A stretch of 64,000 bases of DNA from an uncultured Saprospiraceae bacterium (GTDB lineage: Bacteria > Bacteroidota > Bacteroidia > Chitinophagales > Saprospiraceae): NCBI GenBank assembly GCA_937942435.1, contig CALDEM010000059.1, positions 52,991 to 116,990 on the forward strand. The letters run 5' to 3'. A program made the position numbers and the translations under genes. The notes under the pieces were generated by a model, which saw only the letters and a list, made by a program, of their open reading frames with translations, ran no database searches and was not told where the DNA came from. Shown here piece after piece: positions 9,497 to 18,351 of the stretch (the stretch's first letter is position 1; each line of letters opens with the position of its first letter).

Positions 9497-11527
9497 ATGT
9501 ACTTACCAAAAAGAGTAATCCTTGTTTTTCTGTCCACCTTAGTCTCAATTGCGCTCTTAGCGCAAAAGAAGAATTATTATGACGGTCCTTACATATTTGA
9601 AACGCAGGATAGTTTATTGATTCAATGGGTCGCAGCTGGAGTTGGAAGCGATACTACTATCCTAAAAAGTACAGCTACCCAGTTTAACGTGGACTCGTTA
9701 CCCAAGATTGATCTACAACAACTTCGCTCATCTCAAACCAAGCAAGCAACATATGAGGGAGTAGATGAGATATTTGCCGTGAGCGATATCCATGGACAAC
9801 ATGATTTGTTTTTAAGGCTGCTTAAAGCAAATGAAATAATCGACGAAAATCAAAATTGGACTTTTGACAAAGGTCACCTCGTTATTGTGGGAGACAATTT
9901 TGATCGAGGAGAAAAAGTACTAGACCTTCTTTGGTTTTTGTTTAAGCTACAACAACAAGCGGAGACTGCTGGAGGCAAGGTCCATGTCATGTTAGGTAAT
10001 CATGAGGTGATGGTGCTCAATAATGACTTGAGATATCTACATAAGAAGTATTACTACAGTTCTGCATCATTCACTACCCGTTATGATCAGTTTTTCAGAT
10101 CTGGAAGCATACTGGGCGATTGGCTATCGAGCCACCCCGTAGTACTCTCTATCAATGGAAACCTCTTTGTACATGGAGGGATCTCTACTGCCGTTCTTGG
10201 ATTAGAACAATCGTTAGAGGAGATCAATGAAACCTTTGTTGAGCACTTAATTAGAAAGGATAGGAATGAGATAGACTCAAAGTTTGATATCCTTACACAA
10301 GGAGATGGTCCATTATGGTATCGCGGATATTTTGATTCACTTGCAACTAATCAGTCAGGTCTTGAACAAATACTTGAAGCATTGGACCAATCTGCCATAG
10401 TCGTCGGTCATACATCTATGGATAAGATAACCTCACTGTACGAGGGTAAGTTGATTGCTATAGATTGTAGTATCAAATTAGGCTTAAAAGCTCAAGGCCT
10501 GAGTATAAAAAATAGGAAATACCATGTCACTGACACCAATGGAAAAAAGACGCGCATACAAGGACCAGAAGATACCGCTAAAGCAAGCCTCTTCAACTAT
10601 CTCTATAATCTCCCCGAGCGAACAATGGTCACTATCGAAACTGACATAAAAACCCTCGTTAGAAAAAGCAACAAAGAAGAGTATCAAACTGCCAGTCTCT
10701 CAATCACAAGAGCAGACGACTCCGTTATGAGATTAGAGGGCAGAGCCCGTGCACGAGGAAATGTTAGAAAAAAAGTGTGTAAGTTTCCTCCTGTGAAATT
10801 TGATTTTTCAAAATCATACTTAGACTCATTAGGGTTTGTAAAAAATGATAAGCTTAAGCTTGTCTTCCCTTGCACCAGTCAAAGCTATGCTCAAAATAAA
10901 CTATACAAAGAGTTCTTTTTGTATCAACTATATAACATCATAGACACTAATAGTTTAACAGCAAAGCTCTTGGACATCTCCATAGTATATGAAGGTGAAG
11001 AAAGAAACCAGTTCACTGGTTTTTTAGTAGAAGATGAAGAAGAGTACATGCACCGCAAGAATGCGCGGGTTATAGAAACCGGTCGGATAAATGTAAAACT
11101 CTTGGAGCGATCCTCTTTTTTAAAAATGCTCTTTTTCCAATATATGATCTGTAACACTGACTGGGCCGTATCGTCACGACACAACATGGAGTTAGTTAAA
11201 CTTAAAAATATCGAAAGAGTTATTGCCCTACCTTATGATTTTGACTATTCTGGATATGTAGGCCAGCACTATGCGACGCCTCATAGTTCTCTACCTATAA
11301 AAGAAGTATCCGAACGATATTTCATGCCCTATAAAATTAGTGAGGCAGAGTTTGACGTGATGATTGACTACTACTTATCTATAGAGGATGATGTATATGC
11401 AGCATTGGATAGAGCTGATTATTTAGGAAAGAAAGAGCAGAAGCAATCAAAGTCGTATTTCGAGGATTTTTTCGATTTACTTCGCTATCCAAATCGTATC
11501 AAAGATAATATCATTAATAGGTATTAG
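9497..11527 (+). CDS. Secreted metallophosphatase fused to a CotH-kinase-like domain
   Basis: I place the start at 9497 because a signal peptide (RVILVFLSTLVSIALLAQ) follows directly; a GTG at 9407 would add 30 residues. The mature protein has two parts. Residues about 90-330 form a calcineurin-like phosphatase with DIHG (97-100), GDNFDRG (132-138), GNHE (167-170), HGG (226-228) and a late GHT (His305), all the metal ligands of a PPP/Shewanella-like phosphatase. Residues about 395-676 contain RARGN (Arg420), KLKLVFPC, NTDW (553-556) with a nearby HN, and PYDFDYSG (579-586), reminiscent of the atypical kinase fold of CotH. Kinase activity is inference; the phosphatase assignment is firm. The gene is monocistronic. 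Confidence 0.85.
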   Translation: MYLPKRVILVFLSTLVSIALLAQKKNYYDGPYIFETQDSLLIQWVAAGVGSDTTILKSTATQFNVDSLPKIDLQQLRSSQTKQATYEGVDEIFAVSDIHGQHDLFLRLLKANEIIDENQNWTFDKGHLVIVGDNFDRGEKVLDLLWFLFKLQQQAETAGGKVHVMLGNHEVMVLNNDLRYLHKKYYYSSASFTTRYDQFFRSGSILGDWLSSHPVVLSINGNLFVHGGISTAVLGLEQSLEEINETFVEHLIRKDRNEIDSKFDILTQGDGPLWYRGYFDSLATNQSGLEQILEALDQSAIVVGHTSMDKITSLYEGKLIAIDCSIKLGLKAQGLSIKNRKYHVTDTNGKKTRIQGPEDTAKASLFNYLYNLPERTMVTIETDIKTLVRKSNKEEYQTASLSITRADDSVMRLEGRARARGNVRKKVCKFPPVKFDFSKSYLDSLGFVKNDKLKLVFPCTSQSYAQNKLYKEFFLYQLYNIIDTNSLTAKLLDISIVYEGEERNQFTGFLVEDEEEYMHRKNARVIETGRINVKLLERSSFLKMLFFQYMICNTDWAVSSRHNMELVKLKNIERVIALPYDFDYSGYVGQHYATPHSSLPIKEVSERYFMPYKISEAEFDVMIDYYLSIEDDVYAALDRADYLGKKEQKQSKSYFEDFFDLLRYPNRIKDNIINRY

Positions 11528-11784
11528 CTCGTGGTTGATCAACCTTCATAATCTAATCGTTAAATAATTCTAAACAAAAGGCACACATCCCTTTTCTAAC
11601 CGTTATGTAATAAAGGCTTGATTAAATCTACTTATGTCGATCACCTCAGTTGACTGGGATATTGATTAATGTTAACTATACTGCTATGAACAATATCGAG
11701 CAATCTCAAATTGTTCTAAATTCTATGAATTAGACATTTATATCTATATAAATATTCATTCCATCACCTGCCGAAATTAAATAA

Positions 11785-13029
11785 ATGAAAAATCATCTCT
11801 TTCTTTTTGCAATCTTGATCTCCTTTTGTTTTCTTACTTCATGTGGTGACCAACTCTGCGAACAAGAAGTAACCTACACTAAAGCGACCGCTATCTACGC
11901 TGATCTGGATGATCTAAGAGTAGATAACTTAAATGAAAGCCCTAAACAACTTTCTAATGCCAACAAGATCTACCTCTCTAATGACCTGATCTTAATCAGT
12001 GAAAGAATGAAAGGCATACATGTTTTTGACAACAGCAATCCCCAAAACCCCATCGCCATTACTTTTTTAAATGTCCCAGGCAATAACGAGATGTTCATTG
12101 AAGGAGATATCATCTATGCTGATAGTTACTACGATATGTTGAAAATCGATATATCATCTCCACTACAAGCACAAGTTATATCAAGGTTAGAAAACGCCTT
12201 TACACCTCAGTATTTTAATGACAATGGCGACGCTCTTATCGGCTTCAATGAAGAAGTCGTAACCGAGCAACTTTCATGCGATGCTAATTTTAGACAAAAC
12301 GACTTCATATACGTTGATTGGCAAAGCCAGAGGATTGATGGTTCTGCTATCCCTACAGCCTTTGTCTCTAATAGTAATGGAACACTTGGAACAGCTAATA
12401 GAATAACAAAGGTTGATGATCTCATTTTCATAATTGACAAAACTGATATCTATACTTTTGAAGACCTGGGACAATTGTCAGAAGCAGCATCATCTCAGAC
12501 CATAGGATGGGCATTAGAGACTATTTATCCTGCGGATGAACATTTGTTCATAGGAAGTAACCAGGGTATGCAAATCTATAAAATCGACAACAAGAAAGTA
12601 TCTTATCAAGGAGAGTTCTTTCATGCAACAGGTTGTGACCCAGTACTTCCTACTGATCAGAACGTGGCATATGTAACATTAAGGTCTGGCAACGACTGCC
12701 CTGGTGATGAAAATAACATCTCGGTTGTCAGTATCACTAATCTTAACAGTCCACGATTGCTAAGAGAAATAACAATGGATAGTCCTTACGGCATGACACT
12801 CCACAATGACAAACTCTATGTGGGAGAAGGAATTAATGGATTTAAAATATTTGATGCAAGCGAACAGAGCAACCTAAAGTTGATTGAAACTAATCGAAGT
12901 ATAGAAACTTATGATATTATCGCCCATCCAACGGAGGACAACATTCTTTTATTTGCAAACCCCGATGGAATCTCTCAGTATATGACTGAGGGTCAAAATT
13001 ATAATTTACTGAGCAGCATCACATACTAG
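11785..13029 (+). CDS. LVIVD-repeat lipoprotein (beta-propeller)
   Basis: The 414-residue protein has a lipoprotein signal peptide ending LTSC (Cys20). The remainder shows repeats of the LVIVD type, with cores such as GIHVFDNSNPQNPIAI, NISVVSITNLNSPRLLR and GFKIFDASEQSN about 40-50 residues apart. These form a beta-propeller; the function in other Bacteroidota is unknown and usually assumed to be surface binding. It is followed 6 bp later by a KDG-motif barrel protein, so the two are probably co-expressed and both in the outer membrane. Confidence 0.85.
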   Translation: MKNHLFLFAILISFCFLTSCGDQLCEQEVTYTKATAIYADLDDLRVDNLNESPKQLSNANKIYLSNDLILISERMKGIHVFDNSNPQNPIAITFLNVPGNNEMFIEGDIIYADSYYDMLKIDISSPLQAQVISRLENAFTPQYFNDNGDALIGFNEEVVTEQLSCDANFRQNDFIYVDWQSQRIDGSAIPTAFVSNSNGTLGTANRITKVDDLIFIIDKTDIYTFEDLGQLSEAASSQTIGWALETIYPADEHLFIGSNQGMQIYKIDNKKVSYQGEFFHATGCDPVLPTDQNVAYVTLRSGNDCPGDENNISVVSITNLNSPRLLREITMDSPYGMTLHNDKLYVGEGINGFKIFDASEQSNLKLIETNRSIETYDIIAHPTEDNILLFANPDGISQYMTEGQNYNLLSSITY

Positions 13030-13035
13030 TTGTAC

Positions 13036-13803
13036 ATGAAGTTATTCAGGACCGCCTTCTTAATTATAATAATCATTTCTACTAGCGGATCTATCTTATC
13101 ACAAGGCACAGAAAAGATCTCAAAAGTTCACCTCAAAGATGGCAGTACCCTCGTTGGAGTCATCATAGAAAATAATGATTTCTTAGTTAGGTTAGCTACC
13201 CAGTCGATGGACACCTTAGAGTTGGGTCATAAGCTTATAGCTGGGATCGGTGAAAAGGTAAATGTCAGAAACTTCAAGGCAATTCCAATAAAAATAAAAG
13301 ACAAAGGCATTTTTATTGCTGCGACTTTAGGGCTTTTCGAAGAAGGCAGAGGCAACTTTGAAGGATTCAGAGCGAGTCTTACGATAGGCAAGAGATTAAA
13401 TAATCGTCTAAACCTTGGCTTTGAGGTTGGAAGTCAGGGACATACTTTTACCTCTAACTTTGCATGGGGTGACAGTAGGTTTATAACCACGGGTGCTTTT
13501 GTTAAGTACTTTTTAAATACAAAATCTAACAGGTGGTTTATAGATGGAGGCCTTGGTTATGGTTTTGGGCTGGAAGGAGAAGATTTTTTTGACTATTCTC
13601 ATGATTATAATGGCGGTATAAATTCGCATTTAAATTTTGGAAGACAATGGAGTCTCAGCAAAACCACTAGTATCTTTTTCAAGGCAGGGATTGGTTATCA
13701 GCACGTAACTGGCGACATTTTCACTAATTGGAACGGACCAGTAGAAACATTTTACAGAAAAGAATTCATATACCCCTCACTTCTAATTGGAATAGAGTTT
13801 TAA
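13036..13803 (+). CDS. KDG-motif outer membrane barrel protein (paralogue 1)
   Basis: The ATG at 13036, 6 bp after the LVIVD gene, gives 255 residues with a signal peptide of about 22. A short N-terminal module reads VHLKDGSTLVGVIIENND then DTLELGHKLIAGI, a small beta-domain repeated in two other proteins of this window (55637-54873 and 56485-55691). The rest is a barrel of about 180 residues with the paralogue-shared phrase TIGKRLNNRLNLGFEV, a shared YNGGI..HLNFG strand and the terminal FIYPSLLIGIEF. The function is unknown. The N-terminal module probably faces the periplasm. Confidence 0.75.
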   Translation: MKLFRTAFLIIIIISTSGSILSQGTEKISKVHLKDGSTLVGVIIENNDFLVRLATQSMDTLELGHKLIAGIGEKVNVRNFKAIPIKIKDKGIFIAATLGLFEEGRGNFEGFRASLTIGKRLNNRLNLGFEVGSQGHTFTSNFAWGDSRFITTGAFVKYFLNTKSNRWFIDGGLGYGFGLEGEDFFDYSHDYNGGINSHLNFGRQWSLSKTTSIFFKAGIGYQHVTGDIFTNWNGPVETFYRKEFIYPSLLIGIEF

Positions 13804-13832
13804 GTCCTAATGGTTCTTACAAGAGAACATCT

Positions 13833-15458
13833 TTAAAATTGGTGTGGGACTCTAAATCTCATCTGCTTATCTGTAGACGGATGTTTAAGAGATATCGAGA
13901 AGGCATGCAACCACAATCTATCTTTCTTTTTACCATACAGGTCATCCCCTAAGATTGGAGCGTTCAATCCTAACGGATGTGCTGCATGAACCCTGAGTTG
14001 ATGAGTGCGGCCAGTAACTGGAAAAAATCTAATCAAAGTTTGCTCACCTCTACTCTCGATCACTTCATATTTTGTTATTGCCTGTTTGCCATGTTCATGG
14101 TCGACAAGCTGGCATGGGCGATGATCAAGATCTACTCTTAGTGGTAGGTCGATACTACCTCTTTCTTCTTTAACTCGACCGTCAAGAAGCGCAACATACG
14201 ATTTGCTAACACTTCTTTTTATAAACTGCTGTTGTAGATTTTTGTGCGCATCTTTAGTTTTTGCGATCAACATTATACCCGATGTAGACATGTCTAATCG
14301 ATGTACAATTAATGGCCCGGTCGCTTCAGGGTATCTTAATTTCATTCGACTATACACTGAGTCATTTATATTCTTGCCAGGTACTGATAAAAACTCAAAA
14401 GGCTTGTTTACGGCCAACATAAATTCATCTTCATAAATAATCTCGATCTCTTTTCCTGCAGCTGGATTTGTCAACATAGGATTGGGCGCAACGTTTAAGC
14501 CTTTTAACATATGACCTAATATAGGTTCACATTTGCTTCTGCAAGATGGATAATAGGTGCCTTGCTTCCTGACTTGCGATGAAGGAGAACGCCCCCACCA
14601 AAACTCTGCCATACACAAGGGATACAGATTGTTTTTATACGCATACTGCAGTAACTTAGGCATGGCACAATCACCAGCACCAGAAGGAGGCAGATCGATA
14701 TCCAACTGATTAAATATCTTAAGTACATTAGCTTTCTCCCCAGTAGCATTTAGAAAATCATATTGCTCGAAGAGCCAATTCTGAAGAACATTAGATTTCG
14801 CCTTCCTTTCTATCTTGTACTTTTCTAATTGCTCTTCTATTGGTCTAAGCTCTTCTTTTTTTTGATCGGCAGCTTGCTGCAAATAAATTTTATATTCACG
14901 ATACAAAAACTTGTCATTCAGGCTTTCTTGATTATGCTTACTTAACAATGCAGCAAGTCCTTTATGATTTGACGTTCTTTCTTTCTTTCTGCGTTCTGCC
15001 CTTCTGATCCTTCGTCTTTCATTATTACGTGCTTTTTGGTCCTTGATCTTTTGAGCGTTCACTCTCGACACTTCATCAACTTCTTCCTTTAAGCGGAGGT
15101 ACTCTTCATCTTTTTCGATGGACTCAATCTTGCGATTGAGCTCGTTGAGTGGTTCACAATTCTTAAAAAAATAACTGTTAGCTGCAAACTTATCGTGAAG
15201 TGGTGGAACAAACCGAGTATGAGCTGATCGTTCATAGATCTCCCCAGAGTATGCAGATAAGTAGCCTATCTCTCCTTCTCTATCTTTAACAACAAGTACA
15301 CCGTACATCTTGCCATACGATGGCTCATTAGCTTTACCAAGACCATATTGGTTAAGGTTTTGGTGATGTAGTTTAAGATACTGTTGAAGCTCCTCCGATG
15401 CTCTGATAGCCAATACATGGGGTTCATAGTAGAATGGATAAGTGAACTGCAATGGCAA
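13833..15458 (-). CDS. RluA-family pseudouridine synthase with long N-terminal extension
   Basis: The C-terminal 220 residues are a pseudouridine synthase domain with HRLDMSTSG, catalytic Asp389, and RTHQLRVHAAHPLG. They are preceded by about 320 extra residues: a first module with GEIYERSAHTRFVPP, a charged coiled coil at about 100-215, and a segment with YYPSCRSKCEPILGHML. Typical RluA-type enzymes are near 300 residues, so this is the long form seen in Bacteroidota and some Gammaproteobacteria. It should modify uridine in rRNA or tRNA; the exact site is not predictable. No S4 domain is visible. It stands alone, converging on the barrel gene. Confidence 0.9.
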   Translation of the reverse strand: MPLQFTYPFYYEPHVLAIRASEELQQYLKLHHQNLNQYGLGKANEPSYGKMYGVLVVKDREGEIGYLSAYSGEIYERSAHTRFVPPLHDKFAANSYFFKNCEPLNELNRKIESIEKDEEYLRLKEEVDEVSRVNAQKIKDQKARNNERRRIRRAERRKKERTSNHKGLAALLSKHNQESLNDKFLYREYKIYLQQAADQKKEELRPIEEQLEKYKIERKAKSNVLQNWLFEQYDFLNATGEKANVLKIFNQLDIDLPPSGAGDCAMPKLLQYAYKNNLYPLCMAEFWWGRSPSSQVRKQGTYYPSCRSKCEPILGHMLKGLNVAPNPMLTNPAAGKEIEIIYEDEFMLAVNKPFEFLSVPGKNINDSVYSRMKLRYPEATGPLIVHRLDMSTSGIMLIAKTKDAHKNLQQQFIKRSVSKSYVALLDGRVKEERGSIDLPLRVDLDHRPCQLVDHEHGKQAITKYEVIESRGEQTLIRFFPVTGRTHQLRVHAAHPLGLNAPILGDDLYGKKKDRLWLHAFSISLKHPSTDKQMRFRVPHQF

Positions 15459-15666
15459 CGCTATCCCATCAATTGAATCTTTAAACCTTGTAAAGCACTT
15501 ATCCAGAGTACGATAGCTTAATATTAAAAAAATGACTTAGAGATCGCGAGGATATTTCTTTTTGTTGGGTTATGCAATAAAAGCACACTGACAATTAGAT
15601 AAAATAATAATAGACCGTGATCAACTTAGTAATAGATATTACTTTCACACCTCCAAAACATAAAGC

Positions 15667-17337
15667 ATGTCAGACAAGAAGGTAATCTTTGCAATGGAAG
15701 GAGTCACCAAGACTTTTCCTCCTAAGAAACAAGTACTTAAGAATATATGGCTCTCATTCTACTATGGAGCCAAGATAGGTGTACTCGGTCTTAATGGTTC
15801 TGGTAAGTCCAGCTTACTCAAGATCATAGCTGGACTAGATACCAACTTTGAAGGCAAAGTCACCTTTGACAAAGAATATAAGATCGGCTATCTCGCGCAG
15901 GAACCAGAACTCGATGAAACCAAGACCGTCAAAGAGATAGTTAAAGAAGGCGTACAACACATAGTAGATGTGGTGACAGCTTACGAAGACATCTCTGCCA
16001 AGCTCGCTGAGCCAATGGACGATGACGCGATGATGAAGCTAATCGAAGAGCAAGGTGAACTACTTGAAAAGATGGATCAACTGGGAGGATGGGAGCTTGA
16101 TCATACCTTAGAGATGGCGATGGAAGCACTGCGTTGCCCACCAGATGATGCAGAGGTTAAGGTGCTGAGCGGTGGTGAGAGACGTCGTGTTGCACTTTGT
16201 AGATTGCTACTGAGCAAACCGGACATACTACTCTTAGATGAGCCTACTAACCACTTGGATGCAGAGAGTGTACACTGGCTAGAGCAATTCTTAAAGTCGT
16301 TTCCTGGTACTGTCATCGCAGTGACCCACGATAGGTACTTCTTAGATAATGTAGCGGGATGGATCTTAGAACTCGATAGAGGAGAAGGCATCCCTTGGGA
16401 AGGCAACTATAGCACTTGGCTGGATCAGAAATCAAAGCGTCTTGCCCAAGAAGAAAAGGAAGAATCGAAGCGACAGAAGATTTTGAAGAGAGAGCTCGAA
16501 TGGTCTCGCATGAATGCAAAAGGAAGGCAATCGAAAGGGAAAGCCAGACTTAATGCTTATGATGCTATGACCAGCGTTGAAGCTAAAGAGAAAGAAGCTT
16601 CCTTAGAACTATATATCCCACCTGGACCAAGATTGGGTGACAAGGTGATCGAGATAGAAGGTGTAAGTAAGTCATATGATAATCGCGTCCTGATAGACAA
16701 CCTATCTCTATCCATCCCAAAGAATGCTATTGTCGGAATCATAGGACCCAATGGTGTTGGAAAGTCAACCCTCTTCAGGATGATCATGGGCCAAGAGCAA
16801 CCTGATAGCGGTAGTATCACAATTGGCGATACAGTTCAATTGGCATATGTTGATCAATCTCACGAAGACTTGATACCTGAAAAGACCATCTATGAGGTCG
16901 TAAGTGGTGGACATGACATCATAAAGATTGGCAATAAGGAGATGAATGCTCGTGCGTATGTAAGTAAGTTCAATTTTTCAGGTGGCGATCAACAAAAAAA
17001 AGTAGGCGTCTTGTCAGGAGGAGAACGAAACAGACTGCACCTCGCCATCACGCTCAAAGAAGGTGGCAACGTTATGCTTCTTGATGAGCCTACTAACGAT
17101 ATCGATGTCAATACTTTACGGGCACTGGAAGAAGCGATAGAAAACTTTGCCGGTTGCGTCTTAGTCATCTCTCACGATCGTTGGTTTATAGATAGATTAG
17201 CGACACACATACTCTCTTATGAAGATGACGGATCTGTAGTATTCTACGAAGGCAACTTTAGTGATTTTGAAGCAGCTAAGAAGGAAAGATTAGGTGATGT
17301 TGCACCAAAGAGACCTAGATTCAAGACGTTGCTTTAA
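15667..17337 (+). CDS. ettA: Energy-dependent translational throttle protein EttA (ABC-F)
   Basis: This 556-residue protein has two ABC domains and no membrane segment, as expected of ABC-F proteins that bind the ribosomal E site and regulate entry into elongation according to the ATP/ADP ratio. Walker A motifs are GLNGSGKS (41-48) and GPNGVGKS (360-367). Signatures are LSGGERRRVALCRLL and LSGGERNRLHLA (449-460), each followed by LLDEPTN. The linker between domains, rich in KRxxKRELEWSR and containing the arm and P-site interaction motif region, and the C-terminal PKRPRFKTLL match EttA rather than Uup or other ABC-F types. It is a single-gene unit. Confidence 0.96.
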   Translation: MSDKKVIFAMEGVTKTFPPKKQVLKNIWLSFYYGAKIGVLGLNGSGKSSLLKIIAGLDTNFEGKVTFDKEYKIGYLAQEPELDETKTVKEIVKEGVQHIVDVVTAYEDISAKLAEPMDDDAMMKLIEEQGELLEKMDQLGGWELDHTLEMAMEALRCPPDDAEVKVLSGGERRRVALCRLLLSKPDILLLDEPTNHLDAESVHWLEQFLKSFPGTVIAVTHDRYFLDNVAGWILELDRGEGIPWEGNYSTWLDQKSKRLAQEEKEESKRQKILKRELEWSRMNAKGRQSKGKARLNAYDAMTSVEAKEKEASLELYIPPGPRLGDKVIEIEGVSKSYDNRVLIDNLSLSIPKNAIVGIIGPNGVGKSTLFRMIMGQEQPDSGSITIGDTVQLAYVDQSHEDLIPEKTIYEVVSGGHDIIKIGNKEMNARAYVSKFNFSGGDQQKKVGVLSGGERNRLHLAITLKEGGNVMLLDEPTNDIDVNTLRALEEAIENFAGCVLVISHDRWFIDRLATHILSYEDDGSVVFYEGNFSDFEAAKKERLGDVAPKRPRFKTLL

Positions 17338-17384
17338 CAAGCTCTTTAGACCTTAAATAAACTCAATCATCATTTGAAAAAAGA

Positions 17385-18224
17385 TTATGATTGTAAAGCT
17401 TGAAGTATGAGTTCTTTGAAAACTCCACTTTCAGGCTTTGGCATTTTATCTACAATTACTTTTCCGTTAATCCCGATAAGCATATATCTCGGTAGTGCAG
17501 TTACTGAAAAACGGTTTTTTATGTAATCAATATTATCAAGAGGAATGTGCCATTGTTTAATATTGGAATCTTCATAATTTGTAAAGTGATTTCTCCATTT
17601 CTCTAAATCTTCATCAATGGATACTTTTATAAAAAGGACATCGCAATTTTCAAGATTCGTAGCCAATTCTTCTAAATACGGTTGTTGGTCAACACATGGT
17701 CCACACCACGTTGCCCAGAAGTCCAATACGATAGTTTTATCAGCGTAATCACTTAGTGTTACATCTTTATCCCAATAGTCTTTCGCTTGAAAAAATGGAA
17801 TTGGGTATTCTTCATCCAAGATATAATGCTTAGCGATAGCTGCATTAAGCATCGATGAGTATTTACTCTTAGGATAATCCTTTTCAAATTGTTCCCTTAT
17901 ATCCCGAAGGATTGTATTTTCTATCTGATATTTGTGATTAGGCCATGCACTTTTATGCTCAATCAAATCTTTAAGAAAAAATGCTTTTAGCTCATCGGAT
18001 GAAAAAGAAGTATGAGTGCCAATAAATGAAACAAAATGAGGAAGGTTATAGAAGGCCTTAAATTTCTCTACGTATAACCCCTCAAGTCGTACCAACTCAG
18101 CTATATATACTTGTTCCTTCTGGCACAACGATGACGAGTTAAGAGAAGCTTCAGGCTTACTTTCACAAGAACAATACATGACCATCATTAAAGTGATCAA
18201 TAACGCTAAAAACCTCTTTCCCAT
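17385..18224 (-). CDS. TlpA-family thioredoxin-like lipoprotein
   Basis: Starting at 18224 gives 279 residues with a lipoprotein signal ending YCSC; an ATG 18 bp upstream is the alternative. The last 140 residues form a thioredoxin fold with FWATWCGPC (Cys174, Cys177) and a cis-proline region ALPRYMLI. Proteins of this type are periplasmic thiol:disulfide reductases. The middle 110 residues are helical and unassigned, as is usual for Bacteroidota TlpA proteins. The segment ahead of its start carries the octamer repeat at 18304-18343, which could affect its expression. Confidence 0.88.
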   Translation of the reverse strand: MGKRFLALLITLMMVMYCSCESKPEASLNSSSLCQKEQVYIAELVRLEGLYVEKFKAFYNLPHFVSFIGTHTSFSSDELKAFFLKDLIEHKSAWPNHKYQIENTILRDIREQFEKDYPKSKYSSMLNAAIAKHYILDEEYPIPFFQAKDYWDKDVTLSDYADKTIVLDFWATWCGPCVDQQPYLEELATNLENCDVLFIKVSIDEDLEKWRNHFTNYEDSNIKQWHIPLDNIDYIKNRFSVTALPRYMLIGINGKVIVDKMPKPESGVFKELILQALQS

Positions 18225-18298
18225 TAATAAGTTTAGATGCAATTTTTGTTCTAATGGTTGTAAGACTTTGCAAGAGTTTAGTTTAGGTTTCCACCGCC

Positions 18299-18343
18299 TA
18301 ACTCATTAACCCATTAGCACATTAACTCATTAACTCATTAACC
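18299..18343. repeat. Tandem octamer repeat (CATTAACn, five copies)
   Basis: CATTA occurs at 18304, 18312, 18320, 18328 and 18336, exactly 8 bp apart. The five units are CATTAACC, CATTAGCA, CATTAACT, CATTAACT and CATTAACC, preceded by a degenerate copy. It lies between mutS2 (ending 18352) and the TlpA lipoprotein (starting 18224), both on the minus strand. Units of 8 bp can change copy number by slippage. Confidence 0.85.
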
Positions 18344-18351
18344 AACTAGCG

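Noticed and set aside
11533..11544. 12-bp palindrome after the phosphatase fusion gene
   Set aside because: Palindromes of this size are expected by chance several times in 64 kb and it has no loop or T tract.
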